A stretch of 64,000 nt of DNA from Arachnia propionica (GCF_003859805.1 NZ_RQZG01000003.1:124001-188000); one strand, 5' to 3'. Counted from the first letter of the stretch, positions 17,826 to 26,849 are shown. Numbers and translations: made by a program. The notes: generated by a model from the sequence alone, not told the origin.

Positions 17826-19487
17826 TCAGCGGCTGAACAGCTCCCCCTGCACCGTGTTGACGAACTGGTTGAGCGAGGCCGGCAGATCCCTCAGGTGCCA
17901 CGTCTCGGGTGCGTGGTACCAGTCGAGATCCGTCGGGTCCGGCAGGTCGTCGTCATCGGCGGCGGCCATCGCCTCCAGCCAGCGCTGCCGGCCACCCAGC
18001 ACGACGGCGTAGGGCAGCAGCCGCGAGATCTCCACCAGTTCCCTGCCCTTCGGCATCTGCGTGGTCGAGTGCGTCGCCAGCAACGACGACAGGGCCCCGA
18101 GCCCACCCAGCACCCGCGCCCCCTCGGCCGTGCGACGCGGCATCTGGTTGCCGATGAACAGCAGCCCGGCCGCCAGGGCGACGAGCACCAACCCCAGCAG
18201 TCCGAACCTGGTGAAGGCCGCCAGCAGCACCAGCGCCACCACGGAGGTCCCGAGGGCCACCCAGCCGCGAAGCTTCCACGACGAGCGGGTCGCATCGGGC
18301 CTGGAGTCGAACCAGCCGCGGGTCACCACCTCGTCGTAGAGCGCGTCCTGGATGCCCGGCAGGGCCGGGGCCAGCGCGGTGGGCAGTTCGGAGACCAGCG
18401 ACGACCGGCCGTTCGGCACGATCGCATCCAGCAGTCGTTCCTCGAAGGCCGCCACCCGGTCCGCCGGGTTCTCCAGCCGGGTGAGCTCCCAGTCCAGCAT
18501 CCCGTGCTGCGGGTGCTGCTGCTCGGTGATGCGCAGGTGCCCCCGCACCGCCAGGTCCAGCAACGTCGCGGTGATGTCCACCGGATCGACCCGCTCGTCC
18601 GCGACGGTCCCCACCAGGCCGGGACGCACGCCGTCGGCCGTCTCGAAGACGGACTCGCCGTCACCGACCGGACGGAAGGCCCCGACGACGGCCGCATCAC
18701 CGTCGAACCCGGTGTCGCGACCGGTGCGGCGGAACAGCCACCACAGCAGCAGCGACCCGAGCGCCAGCGTCGCCAGGGCGGCCCCCACCGTCGTCAGGTC
18801 GGCCGTGAAGGCCCGGTCCAGGTTCCACTCCTCCTTCACCACCGCCGAGGCCGCGACGGAGCCGCCCTGCAGGCCGACGGTGAAGGTCACCTGCTCCCCG
18901 GCACCCCGCGCATCGGACTCGAAGACCGGCATCGGGGCGTCGTGGGTCCCGGCCGCCGCCATCACACACTTGTCGAGCGCCCCGGGCGGCCCGGCGGTGC
19001 AGTCCACGAACTGCGGCAACGCCGCCACCTTCAGCACACCCTCGGCCTTCGCCACCGGCACGGACAGGCCCTGCAGCACCCGCCACGAGAAGACCGTCCC
19101 GCCATCACCGGCGGCTTCGTCGACGCGGGTGGTGCCCTTGACGCCGTAGCTGATCCTCACCTCCTGCGACGGGGTGAACGAGACCACCTCGTAGTCGCCG
19201 TCACGGGAACGTTCGACGTCCTCGCCGCCCTCGATGCTGAACTCGGAGAACTCGTACTGGTGGTAGCTGTGCCGGTCGATGGGGGCACGTGTGGCGAACC
19301 GCTGTGTCACCCGCGCCGGCAGGGCGTCGAAGGTGAGGGTCTCGGTCACCTGCAGGGTGCCATCGGCCTCCAGCTTCCCCTCGAACTGGTAGGACGTGGC
19401 CATCGGTTCCTCGGCATGCGCCACGGGCACGCCCAACACCAGGGCCAACGCGGCCACCGGGATCATCAGAAGTCGGATCAAACGCAC
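17826..19487 (-). CDS. DUF2207-type exported membrane protein
   Basis: A 553-residue protein starting at GTG 19487, chosen because AAGGAG lies 7 nt upstream and the signal peptide (LLMIPVAALALVLGVPVAHA) begins there. The exported part (about 25-280) has DUF2207 features: early SYQFEGKLEADGTLQVTETLTF and later VVSFTPSQEVRISYGVKG. A membrane helix follows (TVGAALATLALGSLLLWWLF), then a cytosolic region with LDLAVRGHLRITEQQ, two more helices (about 415-455) and a C-terminal tail with an acidic DDDDLPDPTDLDW run. DUF2207 proteins are common in actinobacteria and have no settled function. It is transcribed divergently from the zinc metallopeptidase gene. Confidence 0.8.
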   Translation of the reverse strand: MRLIRLLMIPVAALALVLGVPVAHAEEPMATSYQFEGKLEADGTLQVTETLTFDALPARVTQRFATRAPIDRHSYHQYEFSEFSIEGGEDVERSRDGDYEVVSFTPSQEVRISYGVKGTTRVDEAAGDGGTVFSWRVLQGLSVPVAKAEGVLKVAALPQFVDCTAGPPGALDKCVMAAAGTHDAPMPVFESDARGAGEQVTFTVGLQGGSVAASAVVKEEWNLDRAFTADLTTVGAALATLALGSLLLWWLFRRTGRDTGFDGDAAVVGAFRPVGDGESVFETADGVRPGLVGTVADERVDPVDITATLLDLAVRGHLRITEQQHPQHGMLDWELTRLENPADRVAAFEERLLDAIVPNGRSSLVSELPTALAPALPGIQDALYDEVVTRGWFDSRPDATRSSWKLRGWVALGTSVVALVLLAAFTRFGLLGLVLVALAAGLLFIGNQMPRRTAEGARVLGGLGALSSLLATHSTTQMPKGRELVEISRLLPYAVVLGGRQRWLEAMAAADDDDLPDPTDLDWYHAPETWHLRDLPASLNQFVNTVQGELFSR

Positions 19488-19566
19488 CTTGCAGCTCCTT
19501 GTCCTACCAGCGTTCAGAGCAGACGGTACCGCACCTGCTGAGCACCGCGGCGGTTCAGCCGGTTTC

Positions 19567-19597
19567 TTGCGGAACTGGTCCCGTGGTTGGCTAACCT
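19567..19597 (+). promoter_or_regulatory. Promoter of the zinc metallopeptidase gene, probably leaderless
   Basis: TTGCGG (19567-19572) and TAACCT (19592-19597) are separated by 19 bp. The GTG start lies 6 nt after TAACCT, so transcription would begin at or near the start codon, and no ribosome site is present. Confidence 0.5.
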
Positions 19598-19603
19598 GTC
19601 TGC

Positions 19604-20809
19604 GTGGTGCAACCGAACCAGCCGCCGTTCCCCGGACAGCCGAACCCTCCGCGCTGGTATCCCCCGGCGCCTCCTGCGCGGGGTTTCCATGCCCCGCCCC
19701 CGGTGCGACCCACGTCGGGCCCGGTGATGATGCACCCACCTTTGACCCCCCAGGGCGGGTTCCGCCCCACCCCGTACGGTTTCCAGCCCGGTGCACAGTG
19801 GAGCCCGGTCGGGCAGGGTTTCCCACCTCCCCGGTACCACGGTGCACCCCCGCCGTGGCAGCAGCACCCCCCGAGGAGGTCCTCGACGGGGCTGCTGGTC
19901 GCCCTCGTCGTCGCCTCCGCCGCCCTGCTGGGCGTGATGCTGCTCATCCTCACCGACTCGCAGGGCTCCACCGTCGACGTGCAGTACCAGAATGAGGACT
20001 ACGAGGTGCCTCCGGTGAGCGACAACCCACCGGACTTCCACATCCCGGACACCGAGACCGAGGCGAGGAAGTACCTCGAGGACAACCCGCTCTACGACAT
20101 CACCCTGCCCTCCCCGGTGCGCTGCGAGATCCAGCTCTCGGACAAGCAGAAGAAGAGCGACGCGGCCCTGGAGGAGGAGCTGCAGAGCTACATGAACTGC
20201 CTGACCCGGGTGTGGGGCCCCGCCCTCGAGGAGGCCGGCTTCATCCCGATCACTCCGAAGGTCACGGTGGTTCCCTCCGGTTCCCCGTTCCAGTCGAAGT
20301 GTGAGGTCGAGGCCGGACCCAACGCGTTCTTCTGCCTCCTGGACCAACGGATCTTCCTCAACCAGGAGGTCGCCGAGTCCCTGGCCGAGGGCGGTCCCCA
20401 GGCCCGCTCGATGTTCCACCTGATCATCGCCCATGAGTACGGGCACGCCGTCCAGGGACGCGCAGGCATCCTCGGCGCCGGGTTGCGTCTCCAGTACCAC
20501 GCCACGAGCGAGAAGGAGGTGCTGGACATCTCCCGTCGCAAGGAGGTGCAGGCCGACGCCCTGGCCGGGCTGGCGCTCAATTCCCTCGGGCACAGCCTGG
20601 GGGTCACCGACAAGGACCGCCAGGAGATCTCTGAGATGCTCTACGAGATCGGTGACGACCAGCTGCGCAGGCGTGCCGGACTCGACCCCGACCAGGAGGG
20701 TGACCACGGTCGGGGTGAGAACCGCCGGATGTGGGGGGAGCGTGGCTTGAACTCCGCCGACGTCGGGGTCAGCAACAGCTTCGTCGCCCCGTCCTCCGAG
20801 GTGCGGTGA
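19604..20809 (+). CDS. Membrane-anchored neutral zinc metallopeptidase (YpfJ-like)
   Basis: A 401-residue type II membrane protein. Residues 1-90 are a Pro/Gln-rich cytosolic tail, followed by one helix (LLVALVVASAALLGVMLLIL) and an extracytoplasmic domain. That domain has HEYGHAVQ, in which HExxH binds zinc, and a downstream RKEVQADALAGLAL whose Glu is the likely third ligand. The order matches the putative neutral zinc metallopeptidase family. Physiological substrates are unknown. Two adjacent GTG codons could start translation (19604, 19607); the first fits the promoter spacing. Confidence 0.85.
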   Translation: MVQPNQPPFPGQPNPPRWYPPAPPARGFHAPPPVRPTSGPVMMHPPLTPQGGFRPTPYGFQPGAQWSPVGQGFPPPRYHGAPPPWQQHPPRRSSTGLLVALVVASAALLGVMLLILTDSQGSTVDVQYQNEDYEVPPVSDNPPDFHIPDTETEARKYLEDNPLYDITLPSPVRCEIQLSDKQKKSDAALEEELQSYMNCLTRVWGPALEEAGFIPITPKVTVVPSGSPFQSKCEVEAGPNAFFCLLDQRIFLNQEVAESLAEGGPQARSMFHLIIAHEYGHAVQGRAGILGAGLRLQYHATSEKEVLDISRRKEVQADALAGLALNSLGHSLGVTDKDRQEISEMLYEIGDDQLRRRAGLDPDQEGDHGRGENRRMWGERGLNSADVGVSNSFVAPSSEVR

Positions 20810-20813
20810 GTCG

Positions 20814-21275
20814 TCAGTGAACCAGGGCGACGGCGACGGCGGCCACACCGTCGCCGCGTCCGGTCAGGCCCAACCCGTCCGTCGTGGTGGCGGACACGCT
20901 CACCGGGGCCCCGAGGGCCTCGCCCAGCACCTGCTCCGCCTCGGCGCGGCGGGCCGCCATCCGGGGGCGGTTGCCGATGACCTGCACCGAGACGTTGCCG
21001 ATCCGCAGCCCCGCCTCACGCACCAGCCGTGCGGTCTCGCGGAGGAATGCGACACCGCTGGCCCCGGCCCATTCGGGACGGTCGGTGCCGAACCGGGACC
21101 CGATGTCGCCCAGAGCCGCCGCTGACAGCAACGCGTCGACGGCGGCGTGGGCCGCGACGTCGCCGTCGGAGTGCCCGGAGAGCCCCTGTGGCTCGTCGGG
21201 GAAGTGGAGGCCCGCCACCCACATCGGCACCCCGTCGACCAGCCGGTGCACATCGGTTCCGATCCCGACCCTCAC
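20814..21275 (-). CDS. ispF: 2-C-methyl-D-erythritol 2,4-cyclodiphosphate synthase
   Basis: A 153-residue MEP-pathway enzyme that cyclises CDP-methylerythritol phosphate, releasing CMP. D8 and H10 in GTDVH and H43 in [15 protein letters not shown] are the metal ligands. The C-terminal [18 protein letters not shown] segment is typical of the family, which forms trimers. Its GTG start overlaps the ispD stop (GTGA), so both are co-translated, in the usual actinobacterial order carD-ispD-ispF. Confidence 0.95.
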   Translation of the reverse strand: MRVGIGTDVHRLVDGVPMWVAGLHFPDEPQGLSGHSDGDVAAHAAVDALLSAAALGDIGSRFGTDRPEWAGASGVAFLRETARLVREAGLRIGNVSVQVIGNRPRMAARRAEAEQVLGEALGAPVSVSATTTDGLGLTGRGDGVAAVAVALVH

Positions 21276-21973
21276 GTCTTCCTCCTCCTGTCCAGCACCG
21301 CCTCGGCCAGCAGCAGATCCGCCGGTTCGGTGATCTTCGCGGCCTCACGGTCCCCTGCGACCTGGGTCACCGCACGTCCCAGCAGCTCGATGGCGCTCGC
21401 GTCGTCGGTCACCGGGAGACCTCTTTCCTGGACCAGTCGGTGGGCCTGCCGCAACACCGCGAGCCTCGCCCCCTGTGGGGTCTGGACCGCGCGGAGCGTG
21501 CTCCGGTCCACCGGCTGGGACCCGACCGGTTCAGCGGTGCGGATCGAGTCGTGGACGTCCACGACGGGCACGACCGCATCGGCCCCGTCACGGACCGCGG
21601 TCACCACGTCCCGGACCACCCGCTGCGGCACGAGAGGCCTGGCCGCGTCGTGGACCAGCACCACCGTCTCGGGTCCGAACTCCTCCGCGAGTGCCGCCAG
21701 CCCCAGCCGCACCGAGTCCTGACGCTCGGCCCCGCCGACGACGAGCCTCACCTCTGTCCGCCCGGCCAGCACGGCCTCGAAGTCGGCCAGGTGTCCGGCC
21801 GGGACCGTGACGACCACCCGGAGTGCTCCTCCGGCCACCATCGCCCGGACCGCATGCCCCACCAGGGACTCACCACCGAGGTCCACGAGAGCCTTCGGGA
21901 CCTCGGCCCCGAGGCGGGAACCAGAACCGGCCGCCACCACGACGGCGACGACCGGTTCGACGACTGTGTTCAA
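21272..21973 (-). CDS. ispD: 2-C-methyl-D-erythritol 4-phosphate cytidylyltransferase
   Basis: A 233-residue nucleotidyltransferase that makes CDP-methylerythritol in isoprenoid synthesis. The N-terminal AAGSGSRLG with the following PKAL is the CTP-binding loop, [11 protein letters not shown] is the central family motif and TPQGARL precedes the C-terminal substrate segment ([12 protein letters not shown]). It starts 4 bp after the carD stop and is co-translated with ispF. The proximity makes its expression dependent on the carD promoter or on readthrough from regX3. Confidence 0.95.
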   Translation of the reverse strand: MNTVVEPVVAVVVAAGSGSRLGAEVPKALVDLGGESLVGHAVRAMVAGGALRVVVTVPAGHLADFEAVLAGRTEVRLVVGGAERQDSVRLGLAALAEEFGPETVVLVHDAARPLVPQRVVRDVVTAVRDGADAVVPVVDVHDSIRTAEPVGSQPVDRSTLRAVQTPQGARLAVLRQAHRLVQERGLPVTDDASAIELLGRAVTQVAGDREAAKITEPADLLLAEAVLDRRRKT

Positions 21974-21977
21974 CGGA

Positions 21978-22463
21978 TCACGAGGCGAGGACCTCGTCGA
22001 GCATCACCTCGGCGCGGTCCTCAGCGACGTCCTCCGCGAGCGCCAGCTCGGCGACGAGAATGGTGCGGGCCTTGGCCAGCATGCGCTTCTCACCGGCCGA
22101 CAGTCCCTTGTCACGGTCACGACGCCACAGGTCGCGGACCACCTCGGACACCTTGATGACGTTGCCCGAGTGCAGCTTCTCCAGGTTCGCCTTGTAGCGG
22201 CGGGACCAGTTCGTCGGTTCCTCGGTGTGCTCCGCACGCAGCACCTGGAACACCCGCTCCAGGCCGTCGGCGTCCACCACGTCACGCACCCCGACGAGGT
22301 CGAGGTTGCAGGCGGGGACCCGCACCACCAGGTCGTTCTGTCCGATGATCCTGAGGACCAGGTACAGCCTGTCCTCTCCCTTGATCTGCCGCGTCTCGAT
22401 GTCTTCGATGACTGCCGCCCCGTGATTGGGGTAGACCACCGTCTCTCCGACCGTAAAAGTCAT
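21978..22463 (-). CDS. carD: CarD family transcription regulator
   Basis: A 161-residue protein with an N-terminal RNA polymerase-interacting Tudor-like domain ([20 protein letters not shown], residues 3-60) and a C-terminal helical DNA-binding domain containing [13 protein letters not shown]. CarD stabilises open complexes by binding the polymerase beta subunit, affecting rRNA and many housekeeping promoters. AAAGGGGCC lies just before the ATG. A -10-like TAGGAT on the minus strand, 25-30 bp upstream of the start, gives it its own promoter behind regX3. Confidence 0.94.
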   Translation of the reverse strand: MTFTVGETVVYPNHGAAVIEDIETRQIKGEDRLYLVLRIIGQNDLVVRVPACNLDLVGVRDVVDADGLERVFQVLRAEHTEEPTNWSRRYKANLEKLHSGNVIKVSEVVRDLWRRDRDKGLSAGEKRMLAKARTILVAELALAEDVAEDRAEVMLDEVLAS

Positions 22464-22487
22464 ATTTCAGGCCCCTTTCCGCAGGCA

Positions 22488-22493
22488 ATCCTA
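22488..22493 (-). promoter_or_regulatory. Candidate -10 element of carD
   Basis: ATCCTA on the plus strand reads TAGGAT on the coding strand, 24 bp before the carD ATG, leaving a short leader with a ribosome site. Confidence 0.4.
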
Positions 22494-22555
22494 CCATGGG
22501 TCGGCGTGTCGTCCCCGGGCGTCCAGCCTCCAGGGGATAGATCAGGTCTCGTGGG

Positions 22556-23236
22556 TCATCCATACCTGTAGCCGAGACCCCGCACGGTCACCAGCCGCAC
22601 CGGGTGCGACGGGTCCGGTTCGATCTTGGCCCTGATCCGTTTGACGTGGACGTCGAGGGTCCTGGTGTCACCGACGTAGTCGCTGCCCCAGATCCGGTCG
22701 ATGAGCTGGGACCGGGTCAGCACGCGTCCCGCATTGCGCACCAGCAGTTCGAGCAGCTCGAACTCGCGCAGCGCGAACTGCACCGCCTCACCGTCGACGC
22801 TGACCTGGTGCCGGTCCACGTCGATGCGCACCCCGGCCGCCTCGACCACGGTCGACGACAGCGTCTCCTCCTGCTGACCACGGCGGCACACCGCCCGGAT
22901 CCTCGCGACGAGTTCCCGGTGGGAGAACGGTTTGGTGACGTAGTCGTCGGCCCCCACCTCCAGGCCAACCACCTTGTCCACCTCGGAGTCGCGGGCCGTG
23001 AGCATGATGATCCCCACCCCACCACCACGCATCCGGAGCTGTCTGCAGACCTCCGTTCCGGACATCCCCGGCATCATCACGTCGAGCAGCACCAGGTCCG
23101 CACCGTCGCGATCGTACTCGGCCAGGCCTGCGAGGCCGTCGGCACTGGCCCTGACCTCGAAGCCCTCCCGTTCCAGCATGAAGGTCAGGGCCTCCCGGTA
23201 GGATTCCTCATCCTCGATGATCAGGATGCGGGTCAT
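22556..23236 (-). CDS. regX3: OmpR-family response regulator RegX3
   Basis: A 226-residue two-domain regulator. The receiver domain has the acidic pocket E8/D9 and phosphorylatable D52 in LVLLDVMMPGMSG, with the Lys of VTKPFSHREL completing the site. The C-terminal winged helix contains FALREFELLELLVRNAGRVL and RTLDVHVKRIRAKIE. Its gene overlaps senX3 (ATGA) and phoU lies divergently beyond, an arrangement that matches the SenX3-RegX3 phosphate-response pair of actinobacteria. Likely targets include phosphate uptake genes such as the Pit gene in this window. Confidence 0.9.
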   Translation of the reverse strand: MTRILIIEDEESYREALTFMLEREGFEVRASADGLAGLAEYDRDGADLVLLDVMMPGMSGTEVCRQLRMRGGGVGIIMLTARDSEVDKVVGLEVGADDYVTKPFSHRELVARIRAVCRRGQQEETLSSTVVEAAGVRIDVDRHQVSVDGEAVQFALREFELLELLVRNAGRVLTRSQLIDRIWGSDYVGDTRTLDVHVKRIRAKIEPDPSHPVRLVTVRGLGYRYG

Positions 23237-24399
23237 GGTGTCGTCCTTGCCACGGCTGGGTCCGGTTCAGGGTCATGGGCGGGCAGGTGGAGGGTGAACG
23301 TCGATCCCTGGTGGGGTCTGGACCACACCGCGACGCCACCACCGTGGGCCAGGGCGATGTGCCGGACGATGGACAGCCCGAGTCCGGTGCCACCGGTGTC
23401 CCGGGACCGGGCATGGTCCACCCGGTAGAACCGTTCGAAGATGCGTTCCTGGTCCTCCGGGGGGATGCCGATGCCGTTGTCGGCCACCTTGATCTCCACC
23501 ACCTCCGCACCCTCCCGACGGCTCCTGACCGCGGTGACCGCGACCCTCGCCCCGGGGTCGGAGTAGTTGACGGCGTTCTGGACGAGGTTGACCAGGGCAT
23601 CGGTCAGCTGCCACCGGTCCCCGACCACGTGGGTGGCCACGGCAGGCCCGCTCACGAGACGGACCTTCCTCGCCTCAGCCGACTCCCGGGTGCGTGCCAG
23701 GGCGTCCTCGATGATCGCCGGGACGTCGACCACCTCGCTGTTCAGCATCGGGTCGAAGGACTGGAGGCGGGAGAGCTCGATGATCTGGGTGACCAGCTCT
23801 CCCAGTCTGGTGGACTCCTGCTGCAGCCGACGGGCGAAGTGTGTGACGTCGTCCGGGTCCGCCGCGGCGGCCTCGATGGTCTCGGCCAGGATGGTGATGG
23901 CCCCGATCGGGGTCTTCAGTTCGTGGGAGACGTTCGCCACGAAGTCGCGCCGCACCGCATCGACCCGGCGGGCCTCGGCCTCGTCCTCCGCGAGGACGAG
24001 CACGTGACCGGCCGTCAGCGGCAGCACGCTCACCTGGAACTCGGTCATCGGGGTCACCGGGTCACGTTCCCGGACCAGCTGACCGGTGAATCCCTCCCCC
24101 GACTCCCTGACGGCACGCACCCGGTCCAGCAGGTCGATGAAACCGACGCGACTGCCCCGGCTGACCCCGTCCGCCTCGGCCTGGGGATTGTTCCTCAGCA
24201 CCTCGTCGTGGGGGCCGACCAGCATCCCGGCGACGGGGAGGGCGTCGATGACGGTGGCAAGATCCTGCCGGGCCGCCTCGCGCAGCGCCTCCGCCGTCGC
24301 GACGGACCTGCGCAACCGGTACCCGCTGGCGAGCAGGACCACCCCGACCAGCAGCAGCGCCATGACCGCCCCCGACGCGGCCCACTGAAAAGGACCCAT
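23233..24399 (-). CDS. senX3: Sensor histidine kinase SenX3
   Basis: A 388-residue kinase with one N-terminal membrane helix (residues 8-25) and almost no external loop. A PAS-like region (about 45-140) is followed by the dimerisation domain with the phospho-acceptor His in VSHELKTPIGA (about 158) and an ATPase domain with N box NLVQNAVNYSD, G1 VADNGIGIP and G2 GGTGLGLSI. With no large sensor domain, it is thought to read phosphate status through PhoU and a phosphate transporter. TAGGAT lies 6 nt before its ATG, suggesting a leaderless transcript. Its 3' end overlaps regX3. Confidence 0.9.
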   Translation of the reverse strand: MGPFQWAASGAVMALLLVGVVLLASGYRLRRSVATAEALREAARQDLATVIDALPVAGMLVGPHDEVLRNNPQAEADGVSRGSRVGFIDLLDRVRAVRESGEGFTGQLVRERDPVTPMTEFQVSVLPLTAGHVLVLAEDEAEARRVDAVRRDFVANVSHELKTPIGAITILAETIEAAAADPDDVTHFARRLQQESTRLGELVTQIIELSRLQSFDPMLNSEVVDVPAIIEDALARTRESAEARKVRLVSGPAVATHVVGDRWQLTDALVNLVQNAVNYSDPGARVAVTAVRSRREGAEVVEIKVADNGIGIPPEDQERIFERFYRVDHARSRDTGGTGLGLSIVRHIALAHGGGVAVWSRPHQGSTFTLHLPAHDPEPDPAVARTTP

Positions 24400-24456
24400 G
24401 TCGCCATCCTAGGTGGATAGAATCCCCTCAACGCCGAACTGCTCCGGGAGGGCCAC
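24400..24456. promoter_or_regulatory. Divergent senX3/phoU promoter region
   Basis: The 57-bp gap holds TAGGAT on the minus strand (plus-strand 24406-24411), 6 nt from the senX3 ATG, and TAGAAT on the plus strand (24418-24423), 33 nt before the phoU ATG. The two -10 elements almost touch, so transcription in one direction should interfere with the other. Confidence 0.45.
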
Positions 24457-25125
24457 ATGATGCGCGCCAACTACCACGAGGAACTGGAGGGTGTGCTCGA
24501 CGCTCTCCATTCGATGGGGCTGATCGTGGAGACGGCCATCACGGAGGCCTCCTCCGCGTTGATGGACCCGGACCTGGCGAAGGCCGAGGCCGTGGTCAGC
24601 GACGACGCCCAGCTCGATGCGATGCACGAGGACCTGGAGTTCCGTTGTCTGTCCCTGCTGGCCCTGCAGGCCCCGGTGGCCGGGGAGCTCAGGACCATCG
24701 TCTCCGCCATCCGGGTGGTGTTCGAGCTGGCCCGGATGGGGGACCTGGCTGCGCATGTCGCGAAGATCGCCAGGCTGCGGTTCCCGGAGTCCGCCCTGCC
24801 CGAGTCGTTGCGGGGCAACTTCGAGCGCATGTCGCAGGTCTGCATCCAGATGACCCGGCTGGCCAACGCCTCCCTGAAGAACCGTGATGCCGAGGCGGCC
24901 CGCCGGATGGCCGAGATCGACCACGAGATGGACAGCCTGCGGCGCGATCATTTCGGGGTGCTGCTCGGCGAGGACTGGAGCGGGACGGTGGAGCAGGCCA
25001 TCGACGTGGCCCTGGTCGGCCGTTACTACGAGCGGTTCGCCGACCATGCCGTCGCAGTCGCGCGTCGCGTGATCTACATCATCACCGGGGAGGTGCCCGA
25101 GGGCGAGGAGTGGCCGAACGCGTGA
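24457..25125 (+). CDS. phoU: Phosphate signalling complex protein PhoU
   Basis: A 222-residue all-helical protein made of two three-helix repeats. Repeat signatures with metal-binding acidic runs are seen at AELRTIVSAIRVVFELARMGD-type positions around residues 72-92 and again near YYERFADHAVAVARR at the C-terminus. PhoU restrains phosphate uptake and the SenX3/PhoR-type kinase when phosphate is plentiful. It is divergent from senX3. No pst operon is visible in this window; the Pit transporter is the nearest uptake system. A GGGAGG ribosome site precedes the ATG. Confidence 0.93.
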   Translation: MMRANYHEELEGVLDALHSMGLIVETAITEASSALMDPDLAKAEAVVSDDAQLDAMHEDLEFRCLSLLALQAPVAGELRTIVSAIRVVFELARMGDLAAHVAKIARLRFPESALPESLRGNFERMSQVCIQMTRLANASLKNRDAEAARRMAEIDHEMDSLRRDHFGVLLGEDWSGTVEQAIDVALVGRYYERFADHAVAVARRVIYIITGEVPEGEEWPNA

Positions 25126-25132
25126 GCGTCAT

Positions 25133-25147
25133 TTTGGTCGGACCGAT
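25133..25147. promoter_or_regulatory. TTTGGTC-N-GACC palindrome upstream of the DM13 gene
   Basis: TTTGGTC-G-GACCGAT is an inverted repeat with one mismatch at the arm ends, 52 bp before the chosen start. The same core occurs twice downstream of this gene and once before the transcarboxylase operon. Confidence 0.4.
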
Positions 25148-25198
25148 GTGAGGTGCACACTGGGTCCCCTTCGATCGACTCCACGAAAGGACCCTTCC

Positions 25199-25786
25199 TT
25201 GACCATCAAGCTCTCCCGTCGAACCTGGATCATCGGTGCCGCAGTCGCCCTGGTCGTGGTGACCATCGGTGCGCTGGTGTTCAAACCCTGGTTGCTGTTC
25301 GTCAATGTCGAGGTCGATGACGCGATCCCGCAGGTCGCGCAGACCTCTGCACCCGCCGATTCATCAGCGACGAGCGGCTCCGAGGAAGCCGCTGCCCCCG
25401 CCGGGAACGATTCCCCCGAGCCCACCGGCCCGGTCCTGATCTCCAGCGGCGAGTTCATCTCCCACGAGCACTCCACCACCGGCAAGGCCTCCATCTACCG
25501 GCTTCCCGACGGCACCCATCAGCTGGCCCTCGAGAACCTGGAGACCACCACCGGACCCGACGTCCGGGTGTGGCTGTCCGCAGGCCCAGTCGTCGAAGGC
25601 CGCGACGGCTGGTTCACCGCTGGTCAGCACCCGCACCTGGAGCTGGCACCCCTGAAGGGAAACCGCGGAAATCAGGTCTACGCCCTGCCCGATGACGTCG
25701 ATCCCTCACAGTGGCCGACGGTGGATCTGTGGTGCGTCGCCTTCGGGGTCTCCTTCGGTGCCGCCCCACTCACTCCTTTGGTCTGA
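25199..25786 (+). CDS. Membrane-anchored DM13-domain protein
   Basis: A 195-residue protein with an N-terminal membrane anchor (WIIGAAVALVVVTIGALVF), a Ser/Ala/Pro-rich linker and a C-terminal DM13 domain (about 95-195: FISHEHSTTGKASIYRLPD, LENLETTTGPDVRVWLSAG, VDLWCVAFGVSFG). The DM13 Cys in LWCVAFGV is conserved and has been proposed to take part in redox or electron transfer. TTG 25199 was preferred because AAAGGA lies 7 nt upstream; a GTG at 25148 would add 17 residues with no ribosome site. Palindromes flank the gene on both sides. Confidence 0.8.
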   Translation: MTIKLSRRTWIIGAAVALVVVTIGALVFKPWLLFVNVEVDDAIPQVAQTSAPADSSATSGSEEAAAPAGNDSPEPTGPVLISSGEFISHEHSTTGKASIYRLPDGTHQLALENLETTTGPDVRVWLSAGPVVEGRDGWFTAGQHPHLELAPLKGNRGNQVYALPDDVDPSQWPTVDLWCVAFGVSFGAAPLTPLV

Positions 25787-25813
25787 CCAAACAAAGACCT
25801 TGGTCTGACCGAA
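25777..25813. promoter_or_regulatory. Tandem palindromic operators before the deacetylase gene
   Basis: TTTGGTC-T-GACCAAA (25777-25791, perfect) and TTGGTC-T-GACCGAA (25800-25813, one mismatch) have centres 22 bp apart, about two helical turns. The core TGGTCTGACCA fits TNGTNNNACNA, typical of FadR-type GntR regulators. The first site contains the stop codon of the DM13 gene. A -10-like TAGAAT follows at 25842-25847. Confidence 0.55.
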
Positions 25814-25881
25814 CATGGCGGGGAAGGTTCCCGGACGGAGTTAGAATCTGCCCGGGAACCACCCCGGAAAGAAGGACACCC

Positions 25882-26820
25882 ATGCCCCCCATCAGCCGCC
25901 GTCTCGTTCTCGCCGCGGGCCTGTCCACGACGTTCGGAGTCGCCGCATGTGCCCCCGCAGGCCTGGAGGCCTCGAACAGCCCAGCCCCCACGCCGGAACC
26001 GACCCCGGAGACCAGCACCGGTGAGGAGACCACCACGCCGGAGACCAGCACCCCGGTCGAGCAGTCCCCCACCCCGGAGCCGACCCCCACCCCGAAGGCA
26101 GATCCCACAGCCGTGATGCCGGGCGCCAACCACAACGGGTCCGCGAAGGAGCACGCCTACCCCGCTGCCGACGTCCAGGCCTGGCTGGAGAAGAAGTCGA
26201 CGCCGGAGGAGAAGGTGGTCTTCCTCACCTTCGACGACGGTCCGAACCACTCCACCACGGTCCAGATCCTCGACATCCTGAAGGAACACGAGGTCCCCGC
26301 CACCTTCTTCGTGGTCGGGAAGATCGTCAGTGGCGCCCCTGACGTCCTGAAGCGGGAGATCGCCGAGGGACACTCCGTCGCCCTCCACAGCTACACCCAC
26401 GACTACAAGAAGCTCTATCCGGGGCGCAAGGCCAAGGTGGAGACCATCATGGACGAGTTCCACAGGACGAAGGAGGACATCCGCGCCGTCCTGGGTGAGG
26501 ACTTCGACACCAGCTGCTGGCGCTACCCCGGTGGTCACATGAGCTGGAAGAACATCGAACCCGCCGACGAGGCCCTGGCCGCCGAGAACTGCCACTGGGT
26601 CGACTGGAACTGCATGACCGGTGACGCGGAGCCGGAGAGCCGACGTCCGAAGAGTGCCCGGGAGATGAAGAACATGGCCGTCAGCCCCATCTTCGAGGAG
26701 AAGAACGTCTCGGTGATGCTGGCCCATGACTCGGAGGGCAAGGACCTGACGGTCCAGGCACTGCCCGAGATCATCGCGGAGTACAAGAAGGCCGGGTACA
26801 AGTTCGGGGTGATCGCCTGA
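25882..26820 (+). CDS. Polysaccharide deacetylase (CE4) lipoprotein
   Basis: A 312-residue exported protein. A signal peptide with an Arg pair ends in the lipobox VAAC, then comes a long Pro/Thr/Glu linker (30-78). The CE4 domain has all five motifs: TFDDGP (116-121, catalytic base D118, metal D119), HSYTH (H169 and H173, metal), RYPGGH, DWN and the final LAHD. It should remove N-acetyl groups from peptidoglycan or another surface glycan, which often confers lysozyme resistance. A ribosome site AGAAGGA precedes the ATG. The tandem palindromes upstream imply specific regulation. Confidence 0.9.
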   Translation: MPPISRRLVLAAGLSTTFGVAACAPAGLEASNSPAPTPEPTPETSTGEETTTPETSTPVEQSPTPEPTPTPKADPTAVMPGANHNGSAKEHAYPAADVQAWLEKKSTPEEKVVFLTFDDGPNHSTTVQILDILKEHEVPATFFVVGKIVSGAPDVLKREIAEGHSVALHSYTHDYKKLYPGRKAKVETIMDEFHRTKEDIRAVLGEDFDTSCWRYPGGHMSWKNIEPADEALAAENCHWVDWNCMTGDAEPESRRPKSAREMKNMAVSPIFEEKNVSVMLAHDSEGKDLTVQALPEIIAEYKKAGYKFGVIA

Positions 26821-26837
26821 GCACCGCCTCGTCCTTG

Positions 26838-26843
26838 TAGGCT
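26838..26843 (+). promoter_or_regulatory. Candidate -10 element, leaderless gpmA
   Basis: TAGGCT lies exactly 6 nt before the ATG and no ribosome site is present, as for other leaderless genes in this window. Confidence 0.4.
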
Positions 26844-26849
26844 GACGCC

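Noticed and set aside
16554-19541. 995-codon plus-strand frame across the Pit and DUF2207 genes
   Set aside because: Its translation is His/Gln/Arg-rich low-complexity text, the mirror of two well-supported minus-strand genes with signal peptide and family motifs.
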